A stretch of 64,000 nucleotides of DNA, taken from the NCBI GenBank assembly GCA_949775045.1, contig OX459095.1:34834768-34898767 (forward strand). The letters run 5' to 3'. Shown one piece after another: positions 12,142 through 24,545 of the stretch. The translations under genes and the position numbers were made by a program. This stretch comes from Metridium senile (lineage: Eukaryota > Cnidaria > Anthozoa > Actiniaria > Metridiidae). The notes under the pieces are model-generated. The model ran no database searches and was not told where the DNA came from. It saw only the letters and a program-made list of their open reading frames with translations. Position 1 is the stretch's first letter; the number at the start of each line of letters is the position of its first letter.

Positions 12142-13475
12142 TTATCGATGCAAAATCTTCTCAAAATGGTTATTTGCAATCTTGAAACTCCACACATACA
12201 AACTCTTAGTCCCATTCTTCAATGAGGAAGCTTTTGTTATTCGTAATGAGCATTTTTTTGACAGTTTTTGAACAGTTTTTTCTCTGTTTTCGGCACTATG
12301 TCCACCATCTTGATTTAGGTGATTTAGTGGATCCACAGGAATCCTGTAAACTATGAACCCTAAAAATGATTCGTATTCCTGTCTGCTTTTCTGTGAACAT
12401 TTTTGTTACGTTTGAGCGCATAGTTTGCATTTTCACTTTTTTGACAATTTGACCTTTTCCTTTGCGACCTCTTTTGCAACTATAATACTATTTTGGTAAT
12501 CCCAAGGATGCCAGTTTTTTTTTTTGTCCCAACCAAATGTGCCATCGAGTTTTGTTCCATTTTTTCCAGTCACATCTGCAAAGGAAGAAAAATAGGTGGC
12601 ACTATAAGAAAGTTCTGCACAAGTAAATGCTAACATTTTTATGTCTTTTGGCAATTCTCCAACTCGAAATATTGCATCAATAGTGAGACGATTTTGATCT
12701 TTGAGTTTGTATGTCTTCTTTTCAATCAATTGAATTTCTCCTAGAAGCTTTTTGATGTATCGTTTTATAGGAACACTATCCTTATGCCAATTATCGCCAA
12801 AAAATTTATCATTACTGCTCAATACACATGTTATATTAAGTATACCAACAAGTCAAGAACATGCAGTTTCGTCCTTTTCAAATGGTGCACCGTCTCCACC
12901 TAAAGAAATATAAAAAGTGTTTGGTTGGCTGAACCATTTAAAATCATAAAAAGATTGATTTGACAAATAATATTGACCAAGAATGAATATTGTTTCTTCT
13001 AAATTCCTATAACATCCATGTACCTTATCATTACTGGACAAACCTACACATAGTGTTTCAGACACACTATAAATAGTACCTATATCTAGCTGTTGAATGT
13101 GACACATAAGTTTATCATATGAGAGTAATTTAGGGAATGGACAAACAGCAATACATAAGGGCACATTCTGCCTACAACCTGCACTATTAACAGTAAATAA
13201 ACTTTCCCTGTACACTTAACGGTATTTGCGTTTGCCAATAACACCCCTGTGTAATAAACAGCTACACTCCTTATTTTATTATTATCAGATCTTTCATACT
13301 GTTTCACTTCCTTCTTGTAATTCTGCACCACACATTTCTGAATTTTTTTTGACTTGGCCATTACATTTGATAATTGCTTTGAGCTGTATTTTGTTAGTGT
13401 GGCATCTATCAACTCAATCTGGGCTGGTGTTGTGTCTTGACTACTGCTAGGCCTGTATAGGTATGTGTCAAACAA
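12142..13475 (-). pseudogene. Decayed repetitive protein of a cnidarian/sponge-type transposon family
   Basis: Reading the minus strand: an N-terminal part from 13475; a middle part with CPFPKLLSYDKLMCHI, then VHGCYRNLEE and LGGDGAPFEKDETACSWL near 12880; a part with LPKDIKMLAFTCAELS (about 12620), the KNWHPWDYQN region, and a C-terminal VDPLNHLNQDGG piece near 12330. The frame changes at least near 13215, 12850 and 12430, and part of the C-terminal region looks deleted. I recognise the arrangement as a widespread uncharacterised protein of cnidarian and sponge genomes, from memory. The G-D-G-A-P-F-K segment holds a conserved Asp; an RNase H-like role would be inference. Confidence 0.55.
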
Positions 13476-13499
13476 ATTGGGCAGTTAAGACACATATGA

Positions 13500-14290
13500 T
13501 ATAATATTGTGAATATTTAACCCAGTACCACTTGTATAAAACTGAGCAAACCAAAAACAGTAAAACTGGACATATACAGAACTTAGAAATCAATCAAATT
13601 ATAGTGTTATCACTCTCACAAGAGTTTAAAGCTGCAATTTGATTGGCCTATTCTTGGCTTTCACCTATCACTTGACCATATTGAAAGTCCTTACATTGTC
13701 GCTTAAACTGTAAACAATCACTGAATTGACGAGTGTTAGCAAATATGAATATTGGCAGAGTTATAGTCAAGCTATTACTTGTATGGCAAAAGCATTTCCG
13801 GTTGTGTTGATTATATCATTAACCAAATCTTTTCTGCGATGCAAATAGCAACTTAGGCCACATTCGCTTAAAGCCAGATGACCAATTTATGCGTAAATTT
13901 GAGCGTAAATGGACTAATTGTGACCGAATACGGAGCCAGTGAATATCCGCCTTGATTAGAGTGAAATTTATGGCGCCGCCATCTTTGTGCTCCTCTGAGG
14001 GGCACAGTAATGGCCGCCAAAAGCCGAACTTCGCAAAATCCTCAAATTCCTTAAATTAACGGCGAAAATGTCAGTAATTTAGCTTTCTAATGATAATTCT
14101 AAGATTTTGAGTTCAATCTAACATCGATTAATACTAAAATGACATGAATCTAGCTTGATTTTCGAGTATTAAAGATGTGTGACTAGAGTTGCGTGACAAA
14201 TTGTCTCGCATATATTTCGAAACCAAACCACAGCAAAGACACAAGATTTGGCACAAATGTTTGTTTAGGGGAGCTCTAAAGAGGGCTAAA
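13500..14290. other. No supported gene
   Basis: Apart from a short GC-rich patch at 13965-14015 (GGCGCCGCCATCTTTGTG), which resembles a CpG-containing promoter fragment with a GCCGCCAT (YY1-type) motif, nothing coding or repetitive can be supported here. Confidence 0.4.
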
Positions 14291-14309
14291 CTGCAGAATA
14301 CCCCACCAC

Positions 14310-14560
14310 TTTTACGTCTCTACCTGTAGCCAGTGGCTACGGCTACAGGTTAGATATACAGGGATACCAAAATATGTCAGTAGACAACTGGCTACGGCTA
14401 CGGGTCTTAAGACACAAGGATACCAAAATACGTTTCAAAATTACTTTAACACACAGGGATACCAAACCACGATGCTCGCCGACTTTGTACTTTCTAGCTG
14501 GCTACGCGGCTATGGGTTATGACTGTCACAGGCTAGGGATATAAACCTTCTAAAACGAAA
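14310..14560 (+). repeat. Degenerate repeats of CTGGCTACGGCTAC and CAGGGATACCAAAATA
   Basis: Two motifs alternate three to four times: (C)TGGCTACGGCTAC at about 14332, 14388 and 14498 (with an internal palindromic GTAGCC.GGCTAC arrangement), and CA(G/A)GGATACCAAA at about 14360, 14413 and 14456. It looks like a short decayed satellite with a unit of 50-60 bp. Confidence 0.55.
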
Positions 14561-14914
14561 ATATATAAATTGTTTGCCATCGAAAATACGTCATAATTTT
14601 TTTTGCAAACTGATAGTTGTGTAGCCAGACGATTTCTAGCTCAATTTGATCCATGGACACAGTTGGAAACTAAAACTCCACTCTTGCTATTTTATTCGTA
14701 TACAAATTGTTAATAAAATACATCATAAACACAATGAAACCAACACAATCATGAGTATCAATTTAACAAATTTATTTTCACAAAATATCATTAACGTCCA
14801 GACAGCTATTTACAGGACATTCTTACGGCTTACCATACAAAACGACAACTTAGTAGTAAAGAGTGAATACATAAATAAATCAATATAAATTGGTTTCTAT
14901 AAATTAATCTGTTA

Positions 14915-16385
14915 AAGGAAATACTTTCTTAATGTCTCTTATAAACATCACAAATTTATCCTCCTCCTTGTGCAAATAGCGTCACATAAACTCTGCTAAA
15001 TATCCCGAATAGAAATGTTTCCTTACACCAAATTTGGGCAAACTTGTCTTCATATGGCGCCAATGTCCTTCGATCTTGTTGGTGTGCTGGCCTTCTGAAT
15101 TCACGAACTCCTTAGAGTGGTTTACAGTTGCATGTTCATATCCGTTCTTCGTAAGATTGATGTACGACTTCCAACAATCAAGGGAGCACGGCAGACTGTT
15201 GTTTGTGGTTTGGATATATTCGTTCTTTTGAAGGTTTTAAATTACATAAACGGCTTATTTCGTCAATCGACTGACCAGTAAAAATGCGGGCACAACTAAC
15301 ATTGCCGAGCGAGTCCCGTAGGGACGAGCAATGTACGAGTGTCACCCGAGAGTTGTAACTCCCCGCGAGCCCCGTAGGGGTGAGGGGGAATGAAGCCGTT
15401 GAAATTCTGTAGTATGATGCTCGTAGCACGTTGCCAGGAACATATCCGTTGCTGGGAACATTTTGTAAATTGAGAACAATCGAAATCGTAAAACCAGATA
15501 CGAAGAACAGGTCGAACAGGGAAAGACGCATTTACATGAACAAGATTTACATGAACATGAACATGAATATTCAACGATTTTCAAATTTGAATATATATTA
15601 TTAAAACCCGGGATTACAACTGATTTTTTGTGGTTCCTTACAGTCATGACCAAAGAAGAAGAGAAGGTCGCATGGCAAAAAAAGATCTGTATTAGTACCC
15701 TTGTAAAGTTATTAAGCTGAATTACGTCCGTGGCTGCAGGGAAAATCTTTGTTGCATCTCACGTGTTGCGCTCCATTTCATGAAGACGTATACTGTTACT
15801 CACAGTTATATTTACTCGCATGATATCAGAATTATTAAACTAAACTAGACATTTTCCTCCTATTTTTGGAGTACTGCTGCTTGAAGTTCATATTATTTTA
15901 TTAATTTTGAGCTTACAATATGACCATAACAACTCGAAATTCCATTAAAAATCCGAACGTAAACATTTGGGTTATCAGCGAAGAGATCAACAAGAAGGTC
16001 AAGGCTTGTATTTCATACATTAATCGTTTCCGCTTTCGTTTCCGTTTCCAAGGAAACTGCTACGAGCATCAGGAGGAGACACACCCCCAAAAACGTCTAT
16101 TCTCGATTCGTGATTGGCTGATCATTCCACTGTTTCACTCCCCCCTCGTCCCTTCGGGACTCGCTCGCAGAGGCAGGCGCGCCCGCATTTTTCCCTTGCT
16201 AGCGGATAGTCCCATTAATTTACCAATTTAGCCGTTTATGTAATTTAAAACTTTGAAAAGATGGTTGTAATTTAAAACCTTCAAAAGAACGAATATATCC
16301 AAACCACAAACAACAGTCTGCCGTGCTCCCTTGCAACAATCGGAAATAATGTTTCCGAAATAAAAAAGTGGTGACGTCACATGCA
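14915..16385 (-). pseudogene. Merlin (IS1016/IS1595-type) transposase C-terminal part, interrupted
   Basis: Minus-strand translation of 15179-14921 reads CWKSYINLTKNGYEHATVNH, then FVNSEGQHTNKIEGHWRHMK and a C-terminal LPKFGVRKHFYSGYLAEFM, a TGA where Trp is expected, then RYLHKEEDKF to a TAA. The NH...F.....H.N.IE..W..K arrangement with a preceding SDCW is the DDE core of Merlin/ISXO2-like transposases. The second catalytic Asp lies in the S-D-C-W codons, and that spot is split by the insertion at 15179-16333: the upstream GNIISDC part is found at about 16337-16360. The N-terminal half is missing. Confidence 0.8.
15179..16333. mobile_element. 1.15 kb non-autonomous TIR element inside the Merlin gene
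   Basis: Ends CAAGGGAGCACGGCAGACTG (15179) and the inverted copy ending CCGTGCTCCCTTG (16333) continue as arms of about 65-70 bp. CAACAAT is repeated directly outside both ends (15172-15178 and 16334-16340), a 7-8 bp target duplication. Further inside, a GC-rich patch with CCCGTAGGGA at about 15315 pairs loosely with TCCCTTCGGGA at about 16150. No transposase. CA...TG ends and an approximately 8 bp duplication suggest hAT. Confidence 0.85.
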
Positions 16386-16399
16386 AGCCAAGAATATAT

Positions 16400-17050
16400 A
16401 AGCAATGTTTTATTTAAATGGTTCTGTTGAATTGTTGAATATTGATTTTTCTACAAATTAAATGTTCTTTTTATACCATCATTAAATAATGATGCTATGT
16501 ACCTCCATGAATTTCAAATCGAGTTGGCTACCCTGAATGTCTCCACTATCATCTAATGTTGTGGGTCGTTTTCTCCTTAACCTAACTGACTTTTCTGGTA
16601 TATATATACTCTTTCTTCTATCGACCTGACATAAATATTTTCCAATACTCCTCAAATCCTCGACTTCTTTCACTACCTTTTCAATCTGAAGAATTTCAAA
16701 TTACAATCCATTATTCATCTCTAGCAGTTCACTCAATACTGTACGAGTACTACTCACTCAATACAATACTAGTACTACTGTTTTACTCATTCCCATCTCT
16801 ATAATTTGAAAAGTCAAAATTCATAAAGTAACTAGCTAACTACAGGTTTTATTGTTTAAATTGATCACCTGTCATCCAGTGTGCAGTAATAATTACAGTT
16901 CCGACGCTAAACACTGGACGAAAAATTGGATTCACAGCAGTGTGAATGTGTAGTGGATGTGCTGTGGATATCATATTCAACCACATTCTATCATATTGAC
17001 ACCAACGCGAATATGATCTTCACTACGTATTCACACCATTAAGTGAGTAT
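16400..17050. other. No recognised gene
   Basis: An open minus-strand frame at 16482-16673 is basic and polar and resembles no family I know. 16840-17050 has short degenerate ATATTCAC-type motifs leading into the tandem repeat that follows. Confidence 0.4.
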
Positions 17051-17056
17051 TGTGAG

Positions 17057-17310
17057 TATTGAATTAGCATCATATTCACCCCATAGGTGAACTTATTGCA
17101 AACACTGTTTTCACTTCATATTCACTTCAGTATAATTTGATGCATATATCATTTTTACTCGTATTCTTTCTCTCGTTAATATGATGTGAATGTTGAATTA
17201 GCATCATATTCACCCCATAGGTGAACTTATTGCAAACACCGTTTACACTTTATATTCACTTCGGAATAATTTGATGCAAATATCATTTTTACTCGTATTC
17301 TTTTTTAATA
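17057..17310 (+). repeat. Tandem duplication, about 135 bp unit, two copies
   Basis: Two adjacent copies share TTGAATTAGCATCATATTCA, the CCCCATAGGTGAACTTATTG segment, and end with ATCATTTTTACTCGTATTCT. They start at about 17057 and 17192 and differ by a few bases. Confidence 0.75.
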
Positions 17311-17360
17311 AATCAAAGCAAAACTCAGAGCTCGATATTTTCCACTTCCTATAAACTTAA

Positions 17361-18068
17361 GGTATCAGGAGGGGTTGGGGACCTCTACTCACGCAAACTC
17401 AAATTATGCGCAAGCTTTGTAAAATATTCCAGTAAAAGTATATATTTTTTGAAAGCTGAATAAATGTAGTTTTTGAAAATTAATTCAAAATTTTCATTAT
17501 TTAAAACGACAAAAAGATACTCCGACTAAAGCGTGTTTTGACTGTACTTCGTTTGAAAAGCTCGAACTCTGTCAGGATTTCCGTCTTAGTGATAAAAGTC
17601 ACGTTAGCAGACTCCTAATACATCAATCTCTAAAACGGTGTCTGCGATTTCTCATAACTGCTTCAGATCAGCCGCTATTGAGTCTCAAATATCGATTTTT
17701 GAATGTATCACGTATAAGTGTACAAACTAAGCAATATCTCAACAACGAAAACGAAAATGAAAAATCACTGGCACCGTTTTTTGGTTCCAGATTTGATTTA
17801 TATTTGTGCAAAGTTTGAAATCAAACCATTGAATTGCAAGGAAACTAGAGCGCTTTCGTCTTTTCAAACGACGTACGGTCAAAACACGCTTTAGTCGGAA
17901 TATCTTTTTGTCGTTTTAAATAATAAAAATTTTGAATAAATTTTCACAAACTACATTTATTCAGCTTTCAAAAAATATATACTTTTACTGCAATATTTTA
18001 CAAAGCTTGCGCATAATTTGAGTTTGCGTGAGTAGAGACAGTAGAGTTCCCCAACCCCTCCTGATACC
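17361..18068. mobile_element. Palindromic MITE with TTAA flanks
   Basis: TTAAGGTATCAGGAGGGGTT (17357) pairs with the inverted copy ending CTCCTGATACCTTAA (18072). Arms of about 220 bp are well matched (GACAAAAAGATACTCCGACT against its complement near 17890) and looser pairing reaches the centre. TTAA lies at 17357-17360 and 18069-18072. No coding content. Confidence 0.85.
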
Positions 18069-18072
18069 TTAA

Positions 18073-18596
18073 CTTGATCCGGCCGTATACGTGCTTATTT
18101 ATTTATTGACAAATTGTATTCATCTTAAGTTACCAACATCTAGTAATAAATATATTGTTTTGCTTTTATAGGTTGTAAAAAATCCACAATTAAAAAATCA
18201 CGTGTAAGTAAAAGTTCAAGTTATGATTGCATTTTGGATCGAATTGTCTATAAAGGTTGATAAAACGTCAAGATTGATATATGTTTTTAACATTAGGAAC
18301 TGTGCAATAATTATCTGGAGGGGGGGGGGGGGGGGTTCTTAACTGAGTTTTACATTGGTGAGAGGCATTGACTTGCGACTTGCCTACACTTTCATTTTGG
18401 TCTTTTTTCTTGCGCATGTAATTAAGTATAACACAATACTTTGCTATAAAGTAATTCTTATTTCTTGATTGATAGCAAAAAAACCATTGTAGTGTCATCT
18501 GAAAATGATAATGACCAGGAATTGTTGAAGCCAGTTTTTGAAACGACAGTTGATCAAACATTACAAAATCAAACTTGGACATTTTTAATGCTTATA
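18073..18596. other. No supported gene; poly-G run at about 18319
   Basis: Contains an uninterrupted run of about 18 G at 18319-18336, a possible G-quadruplex and assembly-risk site, and otherwise AT-rich DNA without recognised features. Confidence 0.5.
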
Positions 18597-18659
18597 TTGT
18601 CTAGAGCATAGGATCGGTCACGTGACTGCTTGTCTCACATGGCTCGGTCGGGACTGGGT

Positions 18660-18875
18660 ACTATGTATCCCGTGTCAATATGGCGGACAAAGATGGCAGA
18701 CAGAAGCGTGGAGTCTTTTGTGATGTAAACGTGATATAAATACACAGAACAGACCTTATTTTCTTTTAGGATGTTTATATTTTACATCGAATATTGTTTC
18801 CGATCTCATTTGGGTTGTAATGAATTGACTCCAAGTTAAAGATGCTACATATCAACACTTGGAAGAACAGGTAAG
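18660..18875 (+). promoter_or_regulatory. Possible promoter and leader in the left TIR
   Basis: ATATGGCGG followed by AAGATGGCAGAC resembles YY1-type (AAGATGGCGGC) start-site motifs and mirrors the right TIR, where the same block lies directly at a start codon. A good splice donor, CAG|GTAAGC, lies at 18869-18871. The open frames here are very short, so this could be a leader exon or a relic. Confidence 0.35.
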
Positions 18876-19210
18876 CCTCATTCAATGTTAAAACAGTTTT
18901 TAGCTCTGTAGCTTAGGTACGAATTTTCATGTGGACTTTGGATCGGAAGACGTTTGAGTTCGTTATATCGAAATAAATACACCTTACCTTACATAGTACA
19001 GCCAAACAACCTCAAACGCGAACTCAGACAACTAATTAATACATTTATTTTTAGAATTTTGATTTGATGATTCAATTTGAATATTCATTATTGAAAACGA
19101 AATATTCAATATCTCTACTTCACTTAAGTTATAAGTTATATTAAAGTTAATTACCATATTAATTCTCACTGTTATAACGTATAATATTAAACATTGCATT
19201 TTACAGCACC

Positions 19211-19700
19211 ATTTCTTTAGACACTGACGTAACACCAACTTGTTCTGTGTGTACTGTTCTATTAAGAAAAATTATTGTATTAGTGAAATTTTTACAAATG
19301 CAAGAATGGTTAAAGTTTGTAGTTCTTACTTAACTTAATGGACAGATTTATTTACATTATTTCTTTGGACACTGATGTAACACCAACTTGCTTTTTCTCT
19401 ATCAAGAAAATTATTGTATTAATGAAATCTGTACAAATGCAAGAATGGTCAAAGTTTGTATTTCTTACTTTGCTTAATGGATAGACTTAATTTACATTAT
19501 TTCTTTGGACACTGACGTAACACCAACTTGCTCTGTGACTGTACTACAATAGCAAGAAAAATTATTGTATTAGTGAAATCTGTACAAATGCAAGAATGGT
19601 CAAAGTTTGTAGTTCTTACTTTGCTTAATGGATAGACTTAATTTACATTATTTCTTTGGACACTGACGTAACACCAACTTGCTCTTTGACACCACCTTGT
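19211..19700 (+). repeat. Tandem repeat, about 140-150 bp, over three copies
   Basis: Units begin with ATTTCTTTGGACACTGACGT at 19211, 19359, 19499 and about 19649 and contain AACACCAACTTG, AGAAAAATTATTGTATTAGTG and AATGCAAGAATGGTCAAAGT. Copies 2-4 are the most alike. It lies between the left TIR and the 3' end of the minus-strand gene. Confidence 0.85.
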
Positions 19701-20013
19701 TCTGTTGGAGGAAAATGATTTATGAGTAAAACGTTTATTAAGTAAACATGTTTGTTTTTATCTAGAGTCCACTGACCACTTACCAAATGTTTTGTTTAAC
19801 TTCTATTATTGTTTGATACAGGATGAAATACTAGGTTTGCCATAAACCATGGATCTTATAAGCTGTGTTGTGTTGGATGTCGAAGGTTAGTATAAAATGT
19901 TACCAATCCATCCTAGGAAAAAGAGATGCCTTAAAATTAATATTAATAATATATAATATATGGTATAGGAGCATATCACCTTTTTACCTTTAATATAAAT
20001 ATTTTTTTCTATT

Positions 20014-23000
20014 TCAATCTTCTTGTTGAACATCACCGTCATCAACATCCTCTTCTTCATCAGAATATTCATCTGCACCTTTTGTGTCTTCTATTTCAGT
20101 AGTTTCAGCTGTGTTTGTACTCAGGGTTGGTATTGTAAGGCCATCAGTTATTGTATATCCATATTCCATGGGATTTAGGTATTGTGGTTCAGCTACAAAT
20201 ATTTGATCGTATTCATGGCATTGATAAATAACTCTTTTGAAAGAGTGATACAATACATCATCTGAAGGAACATAGTTGTATTCCCTCTCCTTTGATTGTT
20301 TGATTCCAACATCCCGTAAGAGAGGCAAGTTCAAGGTCTCACTACCTGTACTTACAAAATGTTCCCACTCAAGGCCAAGTTTTCTTACTTCTGTCCTGTA
20401 GAGGTGTATATACATCATGGCAATGGCGTTTCTGTAGTTGGTCTTACTCTGTTCATTGTCGCTGAATGATCGATTTGTGCCCACCAAAGTCATTTTTGAC
20501 AGAGTTGTTGACCTCTGCTTCCATGGCTTGGTCCTGAGGTCTTCTGTGTCCTGGTTCTTTTCTGTGGTTTTCTGTCCACAAAAGCCTTGATACTTCAACT
20601 CCATGTGGTCTTAGAGAGACCATGTTTTTAATGTGGCCAATGTAACACGGCCCATAATGTGTAGCTCTTGTTGTAAAGTTTAGCCATGCAATGTCCTTAG
20701 TAAAAGATAAATTCAGTTCATGATTCCCGAACTTTTGAGATTCCAAAAAGGACAGAACAGATAATCCATCAGAAAGCAAGTAACGCTTAACAATGAGGAG
20801 TTCTGGACATATATGTCCAAATTTCTTACAAAAGGAATGAATATCCTCCAAAGTACATACATCTTCAACTTTGCAGTTGCTATTAGACTGATGTTGTTTG
20901 AATTGGCGAATGGACAACATTAACTCTATAATGCCTGCAATAACATCACAATAGAAAAACTTGTTACTTAAATCAAAGTCTTTCATAGAAAGAAGTCTTG
21001 TAATTTGAGAAGCTGTTGGGTCATCTAAAAAATGTCTGACATGTTCTTCCAAATGGAGGTTTTTTAGCTTGTGGAACTCGCCCAGCCATGGCATTGTAAT
21101 CCACTGGTACTTGAATGGAGAACTGTTGATTATTTGTTCAACATACTCCCACACCTGAGAATCTGTTCCAATGATAATGGTTTTGTCACAAGGGACATAG
21201 TCAATCCAACTTAAGGGATAATCTAGTACTTGTATAAACCCTGACTTCCAAAGGTAGCTTATTGGATAGGATGTGCTCTTGTTGTTGCAGACGACAATTC
21301 TTTCTATGCGTTGGAGGTTATCTTGGACCACTTTAACTTTGTCAACAATGTTCTTGTCAATGTTGTCAAGGTTTGATTTTACTTGTTGCAATTCATCTTT
21401 CAAGGTTGTGTGATTTCTAGCAGTCATTGCTTCCACTAGAATACAGTTTGCTTTGGCCAAATTGAAGAAAATGCTGTTTTCGCCTGTTGTACTTTTATAT
21501 GTGTTAAGAACTTCAGCTATCAACTGCTTTGATTCTTCAACTTTTCTATTGGAGGCTTTAAGTAAAGCAAGATTACTTTGAATCAAGGCAATCTTGGTGT
21601 GGCGTCTTACATCACTAAGGCATTCTGACATCATATTTAATGATCTTTCTGAACTTTTCTCAGCCATGTCTAGATTGTCCATCTGTACATAGCAGATAGA
21701 CATCAGGTTTAAAGAACATGACTTTATAGCAATTGAAACACTTGTACTGTCAACAAGTTGTTGACACTCATCTAAGCTTTCCTTAATTTTTCCAAGATAG
21801 TAGAGACAAATAGCTCTGTTCAAAAAGACACCATGCAAGTCATCTTCTCTAAGAGTTAATGTTTTTGACCAGTTAGAAATTATTGTGTTGTAAACTGACA
21901 AGGCTTCATTGTAGTGGTGTTGTTTTCTGTAAATTTCTGCAATGACTATGGTTGTCATAAGTGAACTATTGCTTTCAATGTTAATTGAATTTAAACATGT
22001 TCCTATGCCAGTTGACTTTGTAGTAAGTTGTTGGAATAAAGCTTTGAGAACTTTGTCAGGGTCAGCAGAGGCTGCAGTCTGTGCGGTTGAGGGTGGTACT
22101 TCAACATTCTCGACAACACCCCATATGTTTCTGTACAGGTGGTCTGGTGGGTTATTCAAATGTTGAGCAAAGAGCATTGGTGTTGGCGGATAGAATTGAA
22201 AATTTGGAAGGTATTGTAAGGTACAGAGATTGTAGTCATACATTAACAGATCAAGCATTTTTTTCACATCATGCACACTTGTGGACTTGAACTCTTCAAG
22301 TCTCCAGTAGAGAACTTCATTAGTGATGTTATCACTTCCACTTCTGTTACCAGGAAAACTGTCAGGGATTATTCTGTAAGTGGGGAGATATTTTTTTTTT
22401 ATTGTTGGTGCATGTGTTCTTGATTGTGCTGAATCTTTTTTTTGACATTCAGACATTAAGTTGACAAATGTTTCGGCATCCTCAGGTAATGAAACATGCA
22501 GAATTTTGCAGAATTTCATCACTGACTCTTTAAATGTTTTGATTATTATCTGTTCACTTTCATTTGGCTTGAACAACTTTCTTTCAAGATGGTGTTGTTC
22601 TGGTTTAGAAAAGAAATCCTTGATTACATATTTTTGCAGTAAACAATTTGAGAAGTGAGGAAGTGGGTAAGTTTTTCTTCATTTTTGAGCATATCGCTCC
22701 ATTTCATTATTGTTTCCAGGTTGTCTATACTTAAAAAGTGTGTGTCGGAAGGGATTTTCTGCAGTATATCTTGCCTGTTTCTCTGTAATGACTCTTTTAA
22801 GTTGACATTGTCTGTGTAGTCCTTCTTATATGTTGTACCAAGTCTGTTTGTGTATGTAAGAAGTTCTTTACTTTGGTACACAGAAAATATCTTAGTGAAA
22901 GCTTTGTGTAATAAAGTGTTGTTGTTATTTCCCAGTAGCTTCAATTTTATTGAATGTAGGTGAAGCCTTCTAAGTGACTTGGCTGCAGATGTTTCCTTGT

Positions 23001-24060
23001 TTAATGTATCATCTATTTCATCATTTGTTTCGGTAAGAATTAGGTCAAAAAGTCTGTCTGCCAACGGGATCAATGCCGTTTCAACACCAAGACGAAAATT
23101 ACATGTTCTAATTTCTTCTCGTATCTTTGTTTGCCAAATTGCCTGGTGCTGTAGTCCCTTCCTGAATATTTTGGCTGCACAGAAAGACAAAATTTCACTG
23201 TTCTTTGGTAGACGCTTTATTCCATTCTTCTTAAGAATTCTTGTCAGTTCTTTCCCATATTTTGCTTTTTTAAACTCTTTAAGTAACATTGCAGACATGT
23301 CCTCATTGTCAATGCCATCTTTATCTATTTCGTATTGATACGAACAGCTTCTTATTTCTGAGGTTATGAAAAGAAAGGTTTCATGCCATGTCTTACTCTC
23401 GAATGGCCTGCATACATTAAAGACTTTGTAGCATAAATGTTTCCATACTATGTCATTACTATGAATTTCTTTGGTTGTAGATTTTAGACTAAATAATGTG
23501 TTTACGTCCAAGTAAAAACACAGTCTGTCAATAAATTCATCACCAGATTTCAGATATTTATAACTGGTATTTGAGTTGTTTTGGATTGTGGGTGGGTCAA
23601 CACATAATACATCTGTTTCTTGTTTTGGCTGTTCACTTGTGCATGTGTTGATTGTGAGTGGTGTGTAGGCTGCTGTATTTCTAATTTTCCTTGAATGCGC
23701 CTTTGATTGAAATTATACCATTGTTTGTAGTGTTTTTCACATATTAGTTTTGACTTTGCTTTTGATGCATCAAGATGAAAAAAAGTACACAGAAGGCTTG
23801 TCAAGAAAGGATCACATTTTTTGTCTTGTCTTTTTTCCTTGACTACACATGGCCTTAAATTACCCTCTCTACACCCCTCACAAATACAGCTTTTGGTTGA
23901 ATTGTTTGTTGTGGGAGATGCATATGTATGTTCAGAGAAAAGTTTTCTTTTACATTTGTTTTTTCTTCTTTTTTATATTCTTGTACATTTGTTTCAGTGC
24001 ATGTGTATGTTGATATATAGGGGGGTACATTTTCGTCATCAATTTTTGCTTCTTTTTATT
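20014..24060 (-). pseudogene. Zinc-finger, TPR and transposase-like protein, main coding body
   Basis: Minus-strand frames, in order: an acidic lead and CICEGCREGNLRPC Cys cluster (23880) with more Cys/His to about 23700; a helical region (23600-22624); a 700-residue frame (about 22640-20453); and a C-terminal acidic tail ending EDVDDGDVQQED at 20014. In the 700-residue part, residues about 206-362 form four helix pairs typical of tetratricopeptide repeats (for example NEALSVYNTII and NRAICLYYLGKIKESLDECQ), followed by a coiled stretch. Residues about 440-690 hold TIIIGTDSQVWEYVEQII, MPWLGEFHKLKN and a final DQAMEAEVN..VKNDFGG segment, resembling the DUF6589 transposase-like family. Single-base frame changes occur near 23950, 23600-23690, 22628 (A run) and 20490 (G run). 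They may be decay or assembly error. Confidence 0.6.
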
Positions 24061-24545
24061 ATTGCAGGATTGTTCGGTGTTTGTAGACCCTGAAGCATGC
24101 AAAACAAGAAATTAAAATGATTATGTTGCCACAGATGTTACAATGAAGATGTATCACATGTGTACATTGTAGTAGTATTATGATGAATATATTGATAAAT
24201 ATACTGTATATTATGTATTTTATTACTTTGTGTCCACTAAATTTGGTACCACCTGTGGACAAACATTATCTGAATTATATAAATTATTTGCTTTTCCTTT
24301 ATAATATATGTTATCAGTGAATTGATGATTGTTTTTTGGCTTCTGAAATCAGTTTTATATAAGATTTTTGGGTGATTTTTACTACATTTTCTATATTTTT
24401 GTTGTAAGAACACTTTTTAATGTCAATACAAATAAAATACTGATTCATTTTGATAATCAGCCCTTCCTAATTTTCAATGTGAAAGTATTTCTGTAGATTA
24501 ATTTATTGATTTTTATCAAAAGTATGATATTTATATTCCAACTAC

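Noticed and set aside
15178..15653. Three overlapping minus-strand frames of 92-117 codons
   Set aside because: Inside the non-autonomous TIR element; low-complexity, overlapping and without family match.
16482..16673. 63-codon minus-strand frame upstream of the Merlin fragment
   Set aside because: Does not resemble the Merlin N-terminal half and is too short to claim as a gene.
18319..18336. Poly-G run as a regulatory G-quadruplex
   Set aside because: A plain homopolymer in non-coding DNA near a TIR; length may be an assembly artefact.
20453..20604. Programmed frameshift as explanation of the overlap between the two frames at about 20490
   Set aside because: No slippery heptamer with a downstream structure was evident, and other frame changes occur in the same gene; decay or assembly error is simpler.
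22979..23338. 119-codon plus-strand frame
   Set aside because: Antisense shadow of the minus-strand coding body, which has clear domain content.
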